Positions 49,791-60,009 of a stretch of 64,000 nucleotides of DNA are shown piece after piece. The notes below the pieces were generated by a model. That model worked only from the letters and a program-made list of their open reading frames with translations. It was not told the DNA's origin and searched no databases. Made by a program: the position numbers and the translations under genes. The stretch is from Desulforamulus aeronauticus DSM 10349 (lineage in GTDB: Bacteria > Bacillota > Desulfotomaculia > Desulfotomaculales > Desulfotomaculaceae). Position 1 is the stretch's first letter, and each line of letters opens with the position of its first letter. The stretch spans positions 1-64,000 of the forward strand of contig NZ_FRAR01000016.1 of NCBI RefSeq assembly GCF_900142375.1, given 5' to 3'.

Positions 49791-51319
49791 TTATCGAGAG
49801 GGTTTTTTTCCTTAATAAAAAATACCAGTGGGATTGCTACAAAGATAAAAAGTGCAGAGATGAAAAAGGTATCGTCAATGGCAAAAACCAGTGCTTGTTT
49901 TTGTAATACGCCCCAGACATAACTAAGTGCTACGCCGGAGGCTGATTCACTACCTACGCTATTTATTAGAGCAACTTGTAGTTGTTTAAGATGTAACGCT
50001 ACCCCAGGTGCAAAAGAAGAAATTCCATCCGATAGCCGAGCAGTATGAAAAATCTGGCGGTTTTGCATAATCGTAGTCAGAACTGCAATGCCAAAGGAGG
50101 CAAAGATTTGTCGAATTACATTGCTAAGGGCCGAGGCTTGTCCTACTAACTGTTTAGCGACCACATTCATACCCGCAGTGGAGATGGGCATCATGGCCAG
50201 TCCCATACCAAAGGAACGGATTGACAGGATAATAATTAATTCCATCTTCCCAGTATCGGCAGTAAGATGTTGCATTTCCAGGGTGCCCACGGCCAATATG
50301 GTAAGACCAACAAAGCTGATCATTTTGGCACCAAATTTATCAAATAAAACACCGCTAATGGGCATCATTAGGCCAGTTACCAGGGATGCCGGCAAGAGCA
50401 GCAAGCCTGTATCGTAGGCGGACATGTTCATGAGATTTTGGGTAAATAACGGTGTTAAAAATACACCGCCGAACAGGCCAATGTTGATTAAGCCACCCAC
50501 CAGAACACTGATGCTAAAGGTGGAATTTTTTAATAAACGAAGGTCCAATAAGGGTTCTTCACAGGATAGCTCATGCAACACAAAAAGCAGCAGAGCAAAG
50601 AAAGAAATGAGAAAAAGCATAACGATATAGTAAGAACTCCAGCCTTCTTTAGAACCCTGGCTAAGGGCCAGCAATAAAGCAAAACACCCTAAAGTGGATA
50701 AAAGGAAACCCCAGCTATCAAATTTGGTTTGCTCTTTTACAGGGGTTTCTTTTAATAAAAAGATAGATAAGAAGATACCTAGCAGCCCAACCGGAATATT
50801 AATTAAAAAAAGTAATCGCCAATTAAAATGTTCAAGAATATAGCCGCCCAGGGTTGGACCAATGGCTGGCCCCATAATGGCGGCCATGCCCCAGACACCT
50901 AGGGCTAGACCAATTTGGTTAAGGGGGACAATGCGGTAGATAATGGCCATGCTAATTGGCATGATAATACCGCCCCCCAGTCCTTGCAATACCCGAAAGA
51001 CAATCAATGATTGATTGCTCCAGGCAAAGGAACAAAAGACCGAACCCAGGGTAAAAAGCCCTAGGGAGTAGATGAAGACCTTTTTATTGCCAAATCTGTC
51101 TCCTAAATACCCGGAGAGGGGAATCACAATGGCGGAGGATAACATATAGCCTGTTAAAACCCACTGCACATCATTGGAGGAAACCCCAAAAATGGCCATT
51201 AATTTTGGAATGGCTACGTTAACAGAACTGCTGCTTAAAATGGCTGCAAAGGCACCGGTAACAATGACAAATAAAGGTAGCCAGAATGATTCTGACGGTT
51301 CCTGCGGTGTTGTACTCAT
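49763..51319 (-). CDS. DHA2 family (EmrB/QacA) multidrug MFS exporter
   Basis: 518 residues, 14 hydrophobic segments. N-terminal VNVAIPKLMAIFGVSSNDVQWVLTGYMLSSAIVIPLSGYLGDRFGNKKVF (motif A) and GGIIMPISMAI and GLALGVWGMAAIMGPAIGPTLGGYI (motif C) are DHA2 hallmarks. Start at ATG 51319 with GAGGGAG; an ATG at 51355 is upstream. Paired with marR. Confidence 0.92.
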   Translation of the reverse strand: MSTTPQEPSESFWLPLFVIVTGAFAAILSSSSVNVAIPKLMAIFGVSSNDVQWVLTGYMLSSAIVIPLSGYLGDRFGNKKVFIYSLGLFTLGSVFCSFAWSNQSLIVFRVLQGLGGGIIMPISMAIIYRIVPLNQIGLALGVWGMAAIMGPAIGPTLGGYILEHFNWRLLFLINIPVGLLGIFLSIFLLKETPVKEQTKFDSWGFLLSTLGCFALLLALSQGSKEGWSSYYIVMLFLISFFALLLFVLHELSCEEPLLDLRLLKNSTFSISVLVGGLINIGLFGGVFLTPLFTQNLMNMSAYDTGLLLLPASLVTGLMMPISGVLFDKFGAKMISFVGLTILAVGTLEMQHLTADTGKMELIIILSIRSFGMGLAMMPISTAGMNVVAKQLVGQASALSNVIRQIFASFGIAVLTTIMQNRQIFHTARLSDGISSFAPGVALHLKQLQVALINSVGSESASGVALSYVWGVLQKQALVFAIDDTFFISALFIFVAIPLVFFIKEKNPLDKRKAASQEG

Positions 51320-51558
51320 TAGAAAAGCTCCCTCTGAAAAATAATTAGAATTCAAAATAGGTTATGGTAGAAATTTTACAACAGACAATAACATGTGTCT
51401 ATAGGTTAGTTAGTATCCATTTGGAGAAAGTTACCCAGTTACATCTTATTTACCAAGGGCGGGAACAAATAACACAGGTTTAAGGCAGGAAATGCGAGAA
51501 CCATCAGCGAATCATTAGTTGTTTTAGGGGCTATTTGTATAGAAGAGGTGATTATTTT

Positions 51559-52524
51559 TTGGCTTCCTTTAGAGACACCCGAGCATTGGTTGACGGCGCC
51601 TTTATGGCTGGCCTCACAGCGGTGCTGGGTCTGTTAGGGATGTTTATCCCTCCATTTTTATTCGTGAGCAGTGTGCTTTTGCCTATCCCCCTGGCGGTAT
51701 TGGTGAGACGTCGGGACTTAAAAGTAGCAATTCTATCCCTGATCGTAACCATTTTTTTAATGGCAATACTCTACCCGGACCCCCTACAGGTTCTCATCAT
51801 GTTTATTCAGTTTGGGCCATTGGGGCTGGTTCTAGGGCTTTTATATAAAAATTACGTCTCGGCGGGACATGCAATGGTTGCCGCATATATTGTTTCGGCC
51901 TTAGCAGCCCTTGCGGTGATCACCTTGACTATATTGGTAACCGGGATTAATTTTGAGATGCTGCAAGCTTCCCTAACGGAAGGTATGAACAAGGTGTTTG
52001 CTATGTATCAAGAGGCCGGTGTTCCGGTACCAGCGGATCAGCAGCAACTCTTTCTCAATAGTATAAAGTCAACCATGCTAGTGTTGCCGACAATTTATGT
52101 TATTTTTGCCCTTTTTGCCACCACCCTCACCTATATTGTTGGAGCTAAGGTTTTGCGGCGGTTAAATTATCAAGTCAATGCGTTACCTCCCTTTAGTAAG
52201 TGGAGATTGCCCTGGTATGCCATTTGGGGAATGATTCTTGGCTTACTGTTTCTCTTGGCGGGTAACCAGTTTCAATTCAATACCATTAAGATTATCGGGC
52301 AAAATGTACTGACCCTGTTTGCTTTCATTTTCTTTATCATGGGGCTGTCTGTGGTGGTACATTTTTATAAACAATTAAAATTATCCAAACCCTTTAAGAT
52401 GGTGCTGCTTTTATTACTGATTATTTATATCAGCTTTATGTATATGGCGGTTGTTCTCTTGGGACTGCTGGATACCATCTTTAATTTACGCCGACCCATT
52501 GTTAAAAAAGAAAAGGAAAATTAA
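51559..52524 (+). CDS. yybS: YybS family membrane protein (DUF2232)
   Basis: About 321 residues, eight or so hydrophobic segments, starting RALVDGAFMAGLTAVLGLLGMFIPP. TTG at 51559 is preferred (GAGGTGAT at 7 bases). Located immediately before rplI as in B. subtilis. Function unknown. The 203 bases before it (51356-51558) hold nothing clear. Confidence 0.88.
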   Translation: MASFRDTRALVDGAFMAGLTAVLGLLGMFIPPFLFVSSVLLPIPLAVLVRRRDLKVAILSLIVTIFLMAILYPDPLQVLIMFIQFGPLGLVLGLLYKNYVSAGHAMVAAYIVSALAALAVITLTILVTGINFEMLQASLTEGMNKVFAMYQEAGVPVPADQQQLFLNSIKSTMLVLPTIYVIFALFATTLTYIVGAKVLRRLNYQVNALPPFSKWRLPWYAIWGMILGLLFLLAGNQFQFNTIKIIGQNVLTLFAFIFFIMGLSVVVHFYKQLKLSKPFKMVLLLLLIIYISFMYMAVVLLGLLDTIFNLRRPIVKKEKEN

Positions 52525-52546
52525 GATAGCTTAAGGAGAGGATACC

Positions 52547-52996
52547 ATGCAAGTTGTATTGTTAAAGGATGTTTCTAAATTAGGTGCTAAGGGAGATATC
52601 GTCAATGTTACCGAGGGCTATGCCAGAAACTTTTTATATCCGAGAAATTTGGCATCACCAGCTTCTGAAGGGAAATTAAAAGAGATTTCCAATCAGCGAC
52701 AAGCCCAGGCTGATAAAAAACAAAAACAAGAGGCAGAAGCCAAGGAACTGGCTGCCAAGATTAGCAATTTGACAGTGGTATTAAACGCTAAGGTAGGAGA
52801 GGGTGGCCGACTTTTTGGTGCCATCAGTAACAAAGACGTTGCCGACGGCCTAAAGAAACAGCATGGCTACGACATAGACAAGAAAAAGATTGTACTGAAG
52901 GAGCCTATTAAGAATCTGGGCACCCATAAAATTACCATTAAAATTCATCCCGTGGCCCAGGCTGAGATTAGTGTTCAAGTGACGGCTGTCGAATAA
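52547..52996 (+). CDS. rplI: 50S ribosomal protein L9
   Basis: 149 residues, MQVVLLKDVSKLGAKGDIVNVTEGYARNFLYPRNLA, the L9 signature, with coiled helix and C-terminal domain. ATG after GGAGAGG. Confidence 0.97.
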   Translation: MQVVLLKDVSKLGAKGDIVNVTEGYARNFLYPRNLASPASEGKLKEISNQRQAQADKKQKQEAEAKELAAKISNLTVVLNAKVGEGGRLFGAISNKDVADGLKKQHGYDIDKKKIVLKEPIKNLGTHKITIKIHPVAQAEISVQVTAVE

Positions 52997-53042
52997 CTCA
53001 GGGAATCGGGATAGGACAAGGCGCTTGAAAGGAGCAACAGAC

Positions 53043-54989
53043 ATGAACGATTTCCTCGAAGGATTCCAGAACGAGATAGTAGAACAGGATACCAATCAAT
53101 TTGCCGCTAGCAGTGATCAGCTTAAGCGGCAGGTTACCGCCATGTATGGCCTGTTGAGCAATATTTATGGGTCGGATAAGCTGGTGCTTAGGGCTGGAAA
53201 ATTGGAAGCCTTATCATTGATTCGTTCCGAAATTATTGAGGAAAGGGTACTGGCTTTACAAAAGCTGGTATTTGAAGATCCAACTTACGAAACATTGCCT
53301 TCCCTTGAAGAGATCCCGGCTATTTTAGAAACACTGCAAGATGAACTTGCCGATACTGTCGCCCGACGTACCGTGGAAGAAGAGTTAGAAAAGAAGATCG
53401 GCGAAAAAATGAACCAACGGCACGAAGACTATATTAAAGAAATAAAAATGCAAATCATCAAGGATAACAGCGGACCAGAAAATGCGCAAACCCTTAAGAA
53501 ATTTGCCATTTTGGAAAAGCTGGATTCCAAGAAACTAGCCTCCTCGGCTATGCAAATATTGCGGCCGGAGAGTTTTGCTGAGGTCATTGGGCAGGAAAGG
53601 GCGGTAAAAGCCTTGCTGGCCAAACTGGCTTCACCCTTTCCCCAACATATTATTCTCTACGGCCCGCCTGGAGTAGGCAAAACAACTGCAGCTCGCTTGG
53701 CGTTGGAAGTGGCCAAGGGCATTAAAGGGGCACCCTTTGCCAAGGATGCTTCCTTTGTGGAAGTGGATGGCACGACTCTTCGTTGGGACCCCAGGGAAGT
53801 GACGAACCCGTTACTGGGCTCGGTACATGATCCTATTTATCAAGGGGCTCGCCGGGACCTAGCTGAGACCGGCATACCGGAACCCAAGCTGGGTCTGGTA
53901 ACCGACGCCCACGGCGGCATTTTGTTTATCGATGAAATAGGGGAATTAGATCCGGCGCTGCAAAATAAGCTCTTAAAGGTATTGGAAGATAAACGGGTCT
54001 TTTTTGATTCCGCATATTACGACCCCAGTGATAACAACGTGCCCAAGTATATCAAGAAGATTTTTGATGAGGGTGCGCCGGCAGATTTTGTCTTAATTGG
54101 TGCCACCACTCGGGAACCGGAGGATATTAACCCGGCGGTGCGTTCCCGCTGTGCCGAGGTATTCTTTGAACCTCTCACTCCGACAGCCATCCAGGACATT
54201 ATCCGGCAGGCCGCCAGGAAATTAAAAGTTAGCTTGGACGAGCAAATTCCAGAAATTATTTCTGAATATACCATTGAGGGTAGAAAGGCCATCAATATTC
54301 TATCTGATGCCTACGGTTTAGCTTATTTCCGTCAGCACCAGGAGGACCATAATACCATCCACATTACCGTTCAGGATGTTTATGAGGTTGTTCAGATTAG
54401 CCGGTTAACCCCCTATGTGCTAACGAAAGCTTCCGATGAGTATGAAGTAGGGAAAATTTTTGGCTTGGGTGTATCGGGTTACCTGGGTTCTGTACTGGAG
54501 ATTGAAGCGGTGGCCTTTACCGCCCGCAGCCAAGGACAGGGTAATATTCGCTTTAATGATACCGCCGGCACGATGGCTAAAGACTCGGTATTTAATGCTG
54601 CTTCGGTTATTCGAAAACTCACCGGTCAAGATATCGGTAACTATGATATTCATGTAAACGTAGTGGGTGGTGGCAGAATTGATGGTCCTTCCGCCGGTGT
54701 GGCCATTATGCTGGCCATGTTTAGTGCCATACAAGATCAACCCCTGCCGCAAAACATTGCGGTGACCGGTGAGGTTTCCATTCAGGGCAAAGTAAAGGCT
54801 GTGGGTGGCATCTTCGAGAAGATTTATGGAGCCAAGCAAGCGGGAATCCAGAAGGTATTCATACCAAAGGAAAATATTCAGGATGTTCCTGTGGATCTAA
54901 AGGGTATAGAGGTTGTTCCTGTGCAGAGAGTAGAGGAGATTTTACAGCATATTTTACCAGATATTTTAACTAGTCAGTCCATTGCATAG
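53043..54989 (+). CDS. lonC: Lon-like protease LonC
   Basis: About 648 residues. N-terminal coiled region (1-160), AAA+ with Walker A LYGPPGVGKTTAARLALEV and Walker B GGILFIDEIGELDPALQNKLLKVLED, then Lon protease domain with catalytic Ser in DGPSAGVAIMLAMFSA and Lys in GKVKAVGGIFEKIYGAKQAGI. LonC is a type found in Firmicutes between rplI and dnaB. ATG 53043 after AAAGGAG. Confidence 0.93.
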   Translation: MNDFLEGFQNEIVEQDTNQFAASSDQLKRQVTAMYGLLSNIYGSDKLVLRAGKLEALSLIRSEIIEERVLALQKLVFEDPTYETLPSLEEIPAILETLQDELADTVARRTVEEELEKKIGEKMNQRHEDYIKEIKMQIIKDNSGPENAQTLKKFAILEKLDSKKLASSAMQILRPESFAEVIGQERAVKALLAKLASPFPQHIILYGPPGVGKTTAARLALEVAKGIKGAPFAKDASFVEVDGTTLRWDPREVTNPLLGSVHDPIYQGARRDLAETGIPEPKLGLVTDAHGGILFIDEIGELDPALQNKLLKVLEDKRVFFDSAYYDPSDNNVPKYIKKIFDEGAPADFVLIGATTREPEDINPAVRSRCAEVFFEPLTPTAIQDIIRQAARKLKVSLDEQIPEIISEYTIEGRKAINILSDAYGLAYFRQHQEDHNTIHITVQDVYEVVQISRLTPYVLTKASDEYEVGKIFGLGVSGYLGSVLEIEAVAFTARSQGQGNIRFNDTAGTMAKDSVFNAASVIRKLTGQDIGNYDIHVNVVGGGRIDGPSAGVAIMLAMFSAIQDQPLPQNIAVTGEVSIQGKVKAVGGIFEKIYGAKQAGIQKVFIPKENIQDVPVDLKGIEVVPVQRVEEILQHILPDILTSQSIA

Positions 54990-55059
54990 TTAAACTATTT
55001 ACCAGTCTTTGTGGTGATTCATTATAAAATAGTAAATAAATCCCCAAAAAGGTGATTCA

Positions 55060-56382
55060 ATGTTAGATCGTGTACCACCCCAGAATATAGAAGCGGAGCA
55101 ATCGGTGCTGGGGGCCATGCTGTTGGAGCGAGAAGCTATCTTCCGGGTGATGGAATTCCTGAAACCGGAGGATTTTTATCGGGACAGCCACCGCATTATT
55201 TTTCAGGCCATAGTGGAACTGGCGGAAGCCGGCCGGGCCGTGGATTTAATCACGGTATCCGATCTGCTCCGGGACAGGGGTGACCTGGAGAAAGTGGGTG
55301 GCATCACCTATATTGCCACCCTGGCTAACCTAGTACCTACGGCAGCCAATGCAGAATACTATGCCCGTATTGTGGAGGAAAAGTCCCTTACCCGGTCGGT
55401 TATCTCGGTAACCACGCGGATTTCCTCTCGGGGCTACGAGGGTGTGGAAAACCCGGAGGAGTTGTTGGATGAGGCCGAACGTTCTATCCTGGAATTAGGA
55501 CAGCGGCGTAGTACCAATTCCTTTACTCCCATTAAAGAAATTCTGGTCCAAACCTTTGATGATATAGAACATATCTATAACAATCGCGGCAAAATTACCG
55601 GGGTACCCACGGGGTTTATTGAGTTAGATCGTATCACCAATGGATTTCAAAAGGGAGATATGATTATTCTTGCCGCCCGCCCTAGTATGGGAAAAACAGC
55701 CTTTGCTATTTTGATTGGGCAATATGCGGCGGTGAAGCACCAAGTACCGGTGGCTATTTTCAGCTTGGAAATGTCCAAGGAACAATTGGTACAGCGTATG
55801 TTGTGTTCCGAAGCGATGGTGGATGCCCATAAAGTACGAACCGGCAATATTTCAGATGAAGACTGGTCCAAACTTCACCAGGCAGCCCGCTTTCTTTCTC
55901 GGGCACCCATTTATCTGGATGATACCGGAGCTGCTACGGTACGGGAAATTAGATCTAAAGTACGGCGATTAAAGTCGGAACAAGGATTGGGACTAATCGT
56001 CATTGACTACCTGCAGTTAATGTCCGGCGGTAAACGCATTGAAAACCGCCAACAGGAAATTGCCGATATTTCCAGAAAGCTGAAGGGACTGGCTAAAGAA
56101 TTAGGGGTACCGGTGGTGGCGCTCTCCCAGTTAAGTCGTGCCGTAGAAAGCCGCACTGATAAACATCCCATGATGTCGGATCTACGGGAAAGCGGCAGTA
56201 TTGAGCAGGATGCTGACTTGATCATGTTTATCTATCGTGATGAGTACTATAACCCCGAATCGGAAAAGAAGGGCATCGCCGAAATCATCATAGCCAAGCA
56301 GCGTAACGGGGCAGTGGGAACCGTTCAATTAGGCTTTTTTAAAGATTTTGTCAAATTTGTGAATTTAGCCCCTCGGGAGTAA
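55060..56382 (+). CDS. dnaB: Replicative DNA helicase DnaB
   Basis: 440 residues. N-terminal domain PPQNIEAEQSVLGAMLLEREAI, linker, RecA-like C-terminal domain with Walker A ILAARPSMGKTAFAILIGQ and RSKVRRLKSEQGLGLIVIDYLQLM. No intein. ATG (55060) after AAAGGTGA. Called dnaC in Bacillus nomenclature. Confidence 0.97.
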   Translation: MLDRVPPQNIEAEQSVLGAMLLEREAIFRVMEFLKPEDFYRDSHRIIFQAIVELAEAGRAVDLITVSDLLRDRGDLEKVGGITYIATLANLVPTAANAEYYARIVEEKSLTRSVISVTTRISSRGYEGVENPEELLDEAERSILELGQRRSTNSFTPIKEILVQTFDDIEHIYNNRGKITGVPTGFIELDRITNGFQKGDMIILAARPSMGKTAFAILIGQYAAVKHQVPVAIFSLEMSKEQLVQRMLCSEAMVDAHKVRTGNISDEDWSKLHQAARFLSRAPIYLDDTGAATVREIRSKVRRLKSEQGLGLIVIDYLQLMSGGKRIENRQQEIADISRKLKGLAKELGVPVVALSQLSRAVESRTDKHPMMSDLRESGSIEQDADLIMFIYRDEYYNPESEKKGIAEIIIAKQRNGAVGTVQLGFFKDFVKFVNLAPRE

Positions 56383-56451
56383 AAAGACGCATGTGCAAAC
56401 AAGAACAAGCCAATGCGATCTCTCGGGGCTTTTTTTATTTGTGAATCATGG

Positions 56452-56480
56452 TTGACAATAGACTAAAAACTGGATAATAT
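56452..56480 (+). promoter_or_regulatory. Promoter upstream of purA
   Basis: TTGACA (56452-56457), 17 bases, TAATAT (56475-56480). Confidence 0.65.
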
Positions 56481-56547
56481 ATTTCTGTTGTGGAATTAGT
56501 ATGTGATAGAAATGGATATTATCTAAGGAACAAGAAGTTCTTTAAGG

Positions 56548-56590
56548 CCCAAATAGACTACTTTTTCGCGGCTCTGTTTGGGTTATTTTT
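56548..56590 (+). terminator. Attenuator-like hairpin in the purA leader
   Basis: CCCAAATAG and CTGTTTGGG pair across a 16-base loop and are followed by TTATTTTT. It lies between the promoter and purA, so it can end a 100-nt leader RNA or act as an attenuator. The rest of the 320-base gap shows no other feature. Confidence 0.5.
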
Positions 56591-56665
56591 GTTCCCTTGG
56601 GAAGAATAGCAATATAATTGATCAATATTAAATGTGATAATTAGTGAATAAAATCTCTAAAATGA

Positions 56666-57988
<1,323 letters not shown>

Positions 57989-57992
57989 AACC

Positions 57993-58021
57993 ATGCGGGG
58001 TCACTACGACCCCGCATTTTT
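57993..58021 (+). terminator. Terminator after purA
   Basis: ATGCGGGGTC-ACTAC-GACCCCGCAT followed by TTTTT. Confidence 0.88.
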
Positions 58022-58139
58022 ATCAATTATTTTTGTTTAAAAACTAATGAAGTTTTTTAGGACAAACTTGTTGACACGGGATTTACGATAAGGTATTATA
58101 TCACTTGTGAGGTTTTCACGGCGATTTAAAACAAAATAT

Positions 58140-58215
58140 GATCCATTAGCTCAGTTGGTAGAGCACCTGACTTTTAATCAGGGTGTCCCGCGTTCGAGTC
58201 GCGGATGGATCACCA
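58140..58215 (+). tRNA. trnK: tRNA-Lys (UUU)
   Basis: 76 bases, acceptor GATCCAT/ATGGATC, anticodon TTT in CTTTTAA, T-arm GCGTTCGAGTCGC, CCA encoded. Nearly identical to the copy at 58560. Confidence 0.95.
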
Positions 58216-58230
58216 ACAAAAACTTTAACT

Positions 58231-58306
58231 GGCCCCTTGGTCAAGTGGTCTAAGACACCGCCCTTTCACGGCGGTAACACGGGTTCGAATCCCGTAGGGG
58301 TCACCA
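58231..58306 (+). tRNA. trnE: tRNA-Glu (UUC)
   Basis: 76 bases, acceptor GGCCCCT/AGGGGTC, anticodon TTC in CTTTCAC, T-arm GGGTTCGAATCCC, CCA encoded. Confidence 0.95.
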
Positions 58307-58556
58307 GTTATTGTTTTTTTATTTTTAAATCAAAATCACGGGATTTACCCGGTAACACTGTTCGAAGCCCCCTCCCCGTAGGGGTCACCAGTTATTGTTT
58401 TTTTTATTTTCAAACCAAAATCACGGGATTTACCCGGTAACACTGTTCGAAGCCCCTCCCCGTAGGGATCACCAGTTATTGTTTTTTTATTTTAAAAACC
58501 AAAGTAACTGGCTTAACTCAGTAACACGGTTTGAAGTTCTCTCTTGTAGGGATTGC
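58307..58556 (+). repeat. Three 84-bp tandem repeats derived from the 3' half of tRNA-Glu
   Basis: The end TCACCAGTTATTG recurs at 58301, 58385 and 58469, an 84-base period. Each unit carries an AT spacer and a decayed tRNA-Glu 3' half (GTAACACTGTTCGAAGCCCC, then CCCCGTAGGG-TCACCA). Unit 3 (58475-58556) is most diverged. No unit has a full cloverleaf. Confidence 0.8.
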
Positions 58557-58559
58557 TAC

Positions 58560-58635
58560 GACCTATTAGCTCAGTTGGTAGAGCACCTGACTTTTAATCA
58601 GGGTGTCCCGCGTTCGAGTCGCGGATGGGTCACCA
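58560..58635 (+). tRNA. trnK: tRNA-Lys (UUU), second copy
   Basis: Same body as the first tRNA-Lys, acceptor GACCTAT/ATGGGTC, anticodon TTT, CCA encoded. Confidence 0.94.
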
Positions 58636-58692
58636 ATTTTTTATTTAGGATGTTTACAGACTTTTTGGGAATGGATATAATAGTATTGTAGT

Positions 58693-58767
58693 GCGGATGT
58701 GGCTCAATGGTAGAGCATCAGCTTCCCAAGCTGAGGGTTGCGAGTTCGAATCTCGTCATCCGCTCCA
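58693..58767 (+). tRNA. trnG: tRNA-Gly (CCC)
   Basis: 75 bases, acceptor GCGGATG/CATCCGC, anticodon stem TCAGC/GCTGA with loop TTCCCAA (anticodon CCC), T-arm GAGTTCGAATCTC, CCA encoded. Confidence 0.93.
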
Positions 58768-58769
58768 GT

Positions 58770-58806
58770 AAAGCTATGTGAGGGTTTAAACCTTCATGTG
58801 GCTTTT
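58770..58806 (+). terminator. Terminator after the tRNA cluster
   Basis: AAAGCTATGTGAGG and CCTTCATGTGGCTTT form a stem with small internal mismatches, followed by TTATTTTT. Confidence 0.75.
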
Positions 58807-58889
58807 TATTTTTCCAGTTCATACTTTTGTTAAAGAGTACTTATATTATGCAAATCTGATGATTTGCTTTTTCTTTAATAAATTATGTA

Positions 58890-58948
58890 AAGGAAACTTG
58901 TCAAAAAAATTTAGCGTGATATAATAAAGATGTAAAGTAACCTTGTCA
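58890..58948 (+). promoter_or_regulatory. Promoter with repeated operator-like sites before the XRE gene
   Basis: TTGTCA (58898-58903), 16 bases, TATAAT (58920-58925). AAGGAAACTTGTCA (58890-58903) and AAGTAACCTTGTCA (58935-58948) share 12 of 14 bases, flanking the -10; plausible auto-regulatory sites. Confidence 0.6.
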
Positions 58949-58964
58949 ATAAGAGGGTGGTTGA

Positions 58965-59180
58965 GTGGAAAATAAGGTTGAAGAATTAAGGAAGAACAAA
59001 GGGTTAAGCCAAGAAGAATTTGCCAAAAAGATCAGGGTTTCTAGACAAACCGTTAGTTCTATAGAAACAGGGAAATATAACCCGTCTTTGGAATTAGCTT
59101 TTTCCATTGCAGATTTTTTTGATAGGTCAATCGAAGAAATTTTTATACATGAGAGGAGTGGGAAGAATGAAGAAGAATAA
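58965..59180 (+). CDS. XRE family HTH regulator
   Basis: 71 residues: MENKVEELRKNKGLSQEEFAKKIRVSRQTVSSIETGKYNPSLELAFSIADFF with the XRE HTH. GTG start with GAGGGTGG upstream. Overlaps the next gene by 14 bases, a common XRE plus small membrane protein pair in Firmicutes. Confidence 0.9.
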   Translation: MENKVEELRKNKGLSQEEFAKKIRVSRQTVSSIETGKYNPSLELAFSIADFFDRSIEEIFIHERSGKNEEE

Positions 59181-59610
59181 CTTGTTCATTGGAGTATTAT
59201 ATTTTTTAGTTGGTGTTGCATGTTTAATTATTGGATGGTTATTTGAAACAAAATTGGCAGGTCTGCTATTTGGATTTGCCGGTGGAAGTATTTGTGGTGG
59301 AGCGGTAATGTTGTGGAAGTACTATTATTGGACAAGACCGGAAAATAGAACGAAGTATCTAGAAAAAACAGAAAATGAAAATATCGAGTTGAATGATGAA
59401 AGGAAGACTAAACTACGAGATAAGTCTGGTAGATACGCTTATATTATTGGGTTGATTGTAATATCTGTTTCTATAATTCTTTTTTCTATTCTGGGCAGTT
59501 TGGATATTATCCAAAATTATAGATTGATTATCTTATATTTAGGAGGACTTTTTGTGTTTCAATACATTGCGGGACTCGTTATATACAACCATTTAAGCAA
59601 TAAGTATTAA
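59167..59610 (+). CDS. Small membrane protein next to XRE regulator
   Basis: 147 residues, four hydrophobic segments (two near the N-terminus, two near the C-terminus) and a cytosolic middle ENIELNDERKTKLRDKSGRYAYI often seen in XRE-linked proteins. ATG 59167 after GAGGAGTGG. Function unknown. Confidence 0.8.
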   Translation: MKKNNLFIGVLYFLVGVACLIIGWLFETKLAGLLFGFAGGSICGGAVMLWKYYYWTRPENRTKYLEKTENENIELNDERKTKLRDKSGRYAYIIGLIVISVSIILFSILGSLDIIQNYRLIILYLGGLFVFQYIAGLVIYNHLSNKY

Positions 59611-59670
59611 GCTAGGAAATTTTATAGATTAATTATGAGTATTTTACGTAAGCAAAAATCCAGAGCAATC

Positions 59671-59715
59671 AAGGTCTCCGGGGAGTTGGGTAATCCTTTG
59701 GAGACTTTTTACTAC
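59671..59715 (+). terminator. Terminator after XRE/membrane pair
   Basis: AAGGTCTCCGGGG...CCTTTGGAGACTTTTT, imperfect stem and T-run. Confidence 0.6.
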
Positions 59716-59853
59716 CTTGCTTCTTATTTTCTTTAAATTAATTTTTGACTTTTATAGGACTTTAGTCCTGTTTGATTAGTGCAATATTCCTATATTCCAG
59801 GCTGTTTTAGGGTGATACAATCAAGTTACGACAATACCAGAAACCCTTCCCTT

Positions 59854-59881
59854 AAAGCCTCTACCTTCGGGTGGGGGCTTT
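59854..59881 (+). terminator. Second hairpin with TTCG loop
   Basis: AAAGCCTCTACC-TTCG-GGTGGGGGCTTTT. No gene ends just before it, so it may end a short transcript. A 12-bp direct repeat ATACTATTTTAG lies beyond it at 59901-59912 and 59938-59949, before the MFS gene. Confidence 0.65.
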
Positions 59882-60009
59882 TATCTTTGCCAGAACAAGT
59901 ATACTATTTTAGTGGGTGTGACTTCCTTGATGGGAGCATACTATTTTAGACAGCTACGAATAGGACCTGGTTTTAGGGATAGATAGACCAATTTGAGGGG
60001 ATTTTTCCT

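Noticed and set aside
58183-58691. Two plus-strand frames across the tRNA cluster
   Set aside because: They translate tRNA genes and their tandem remnants.
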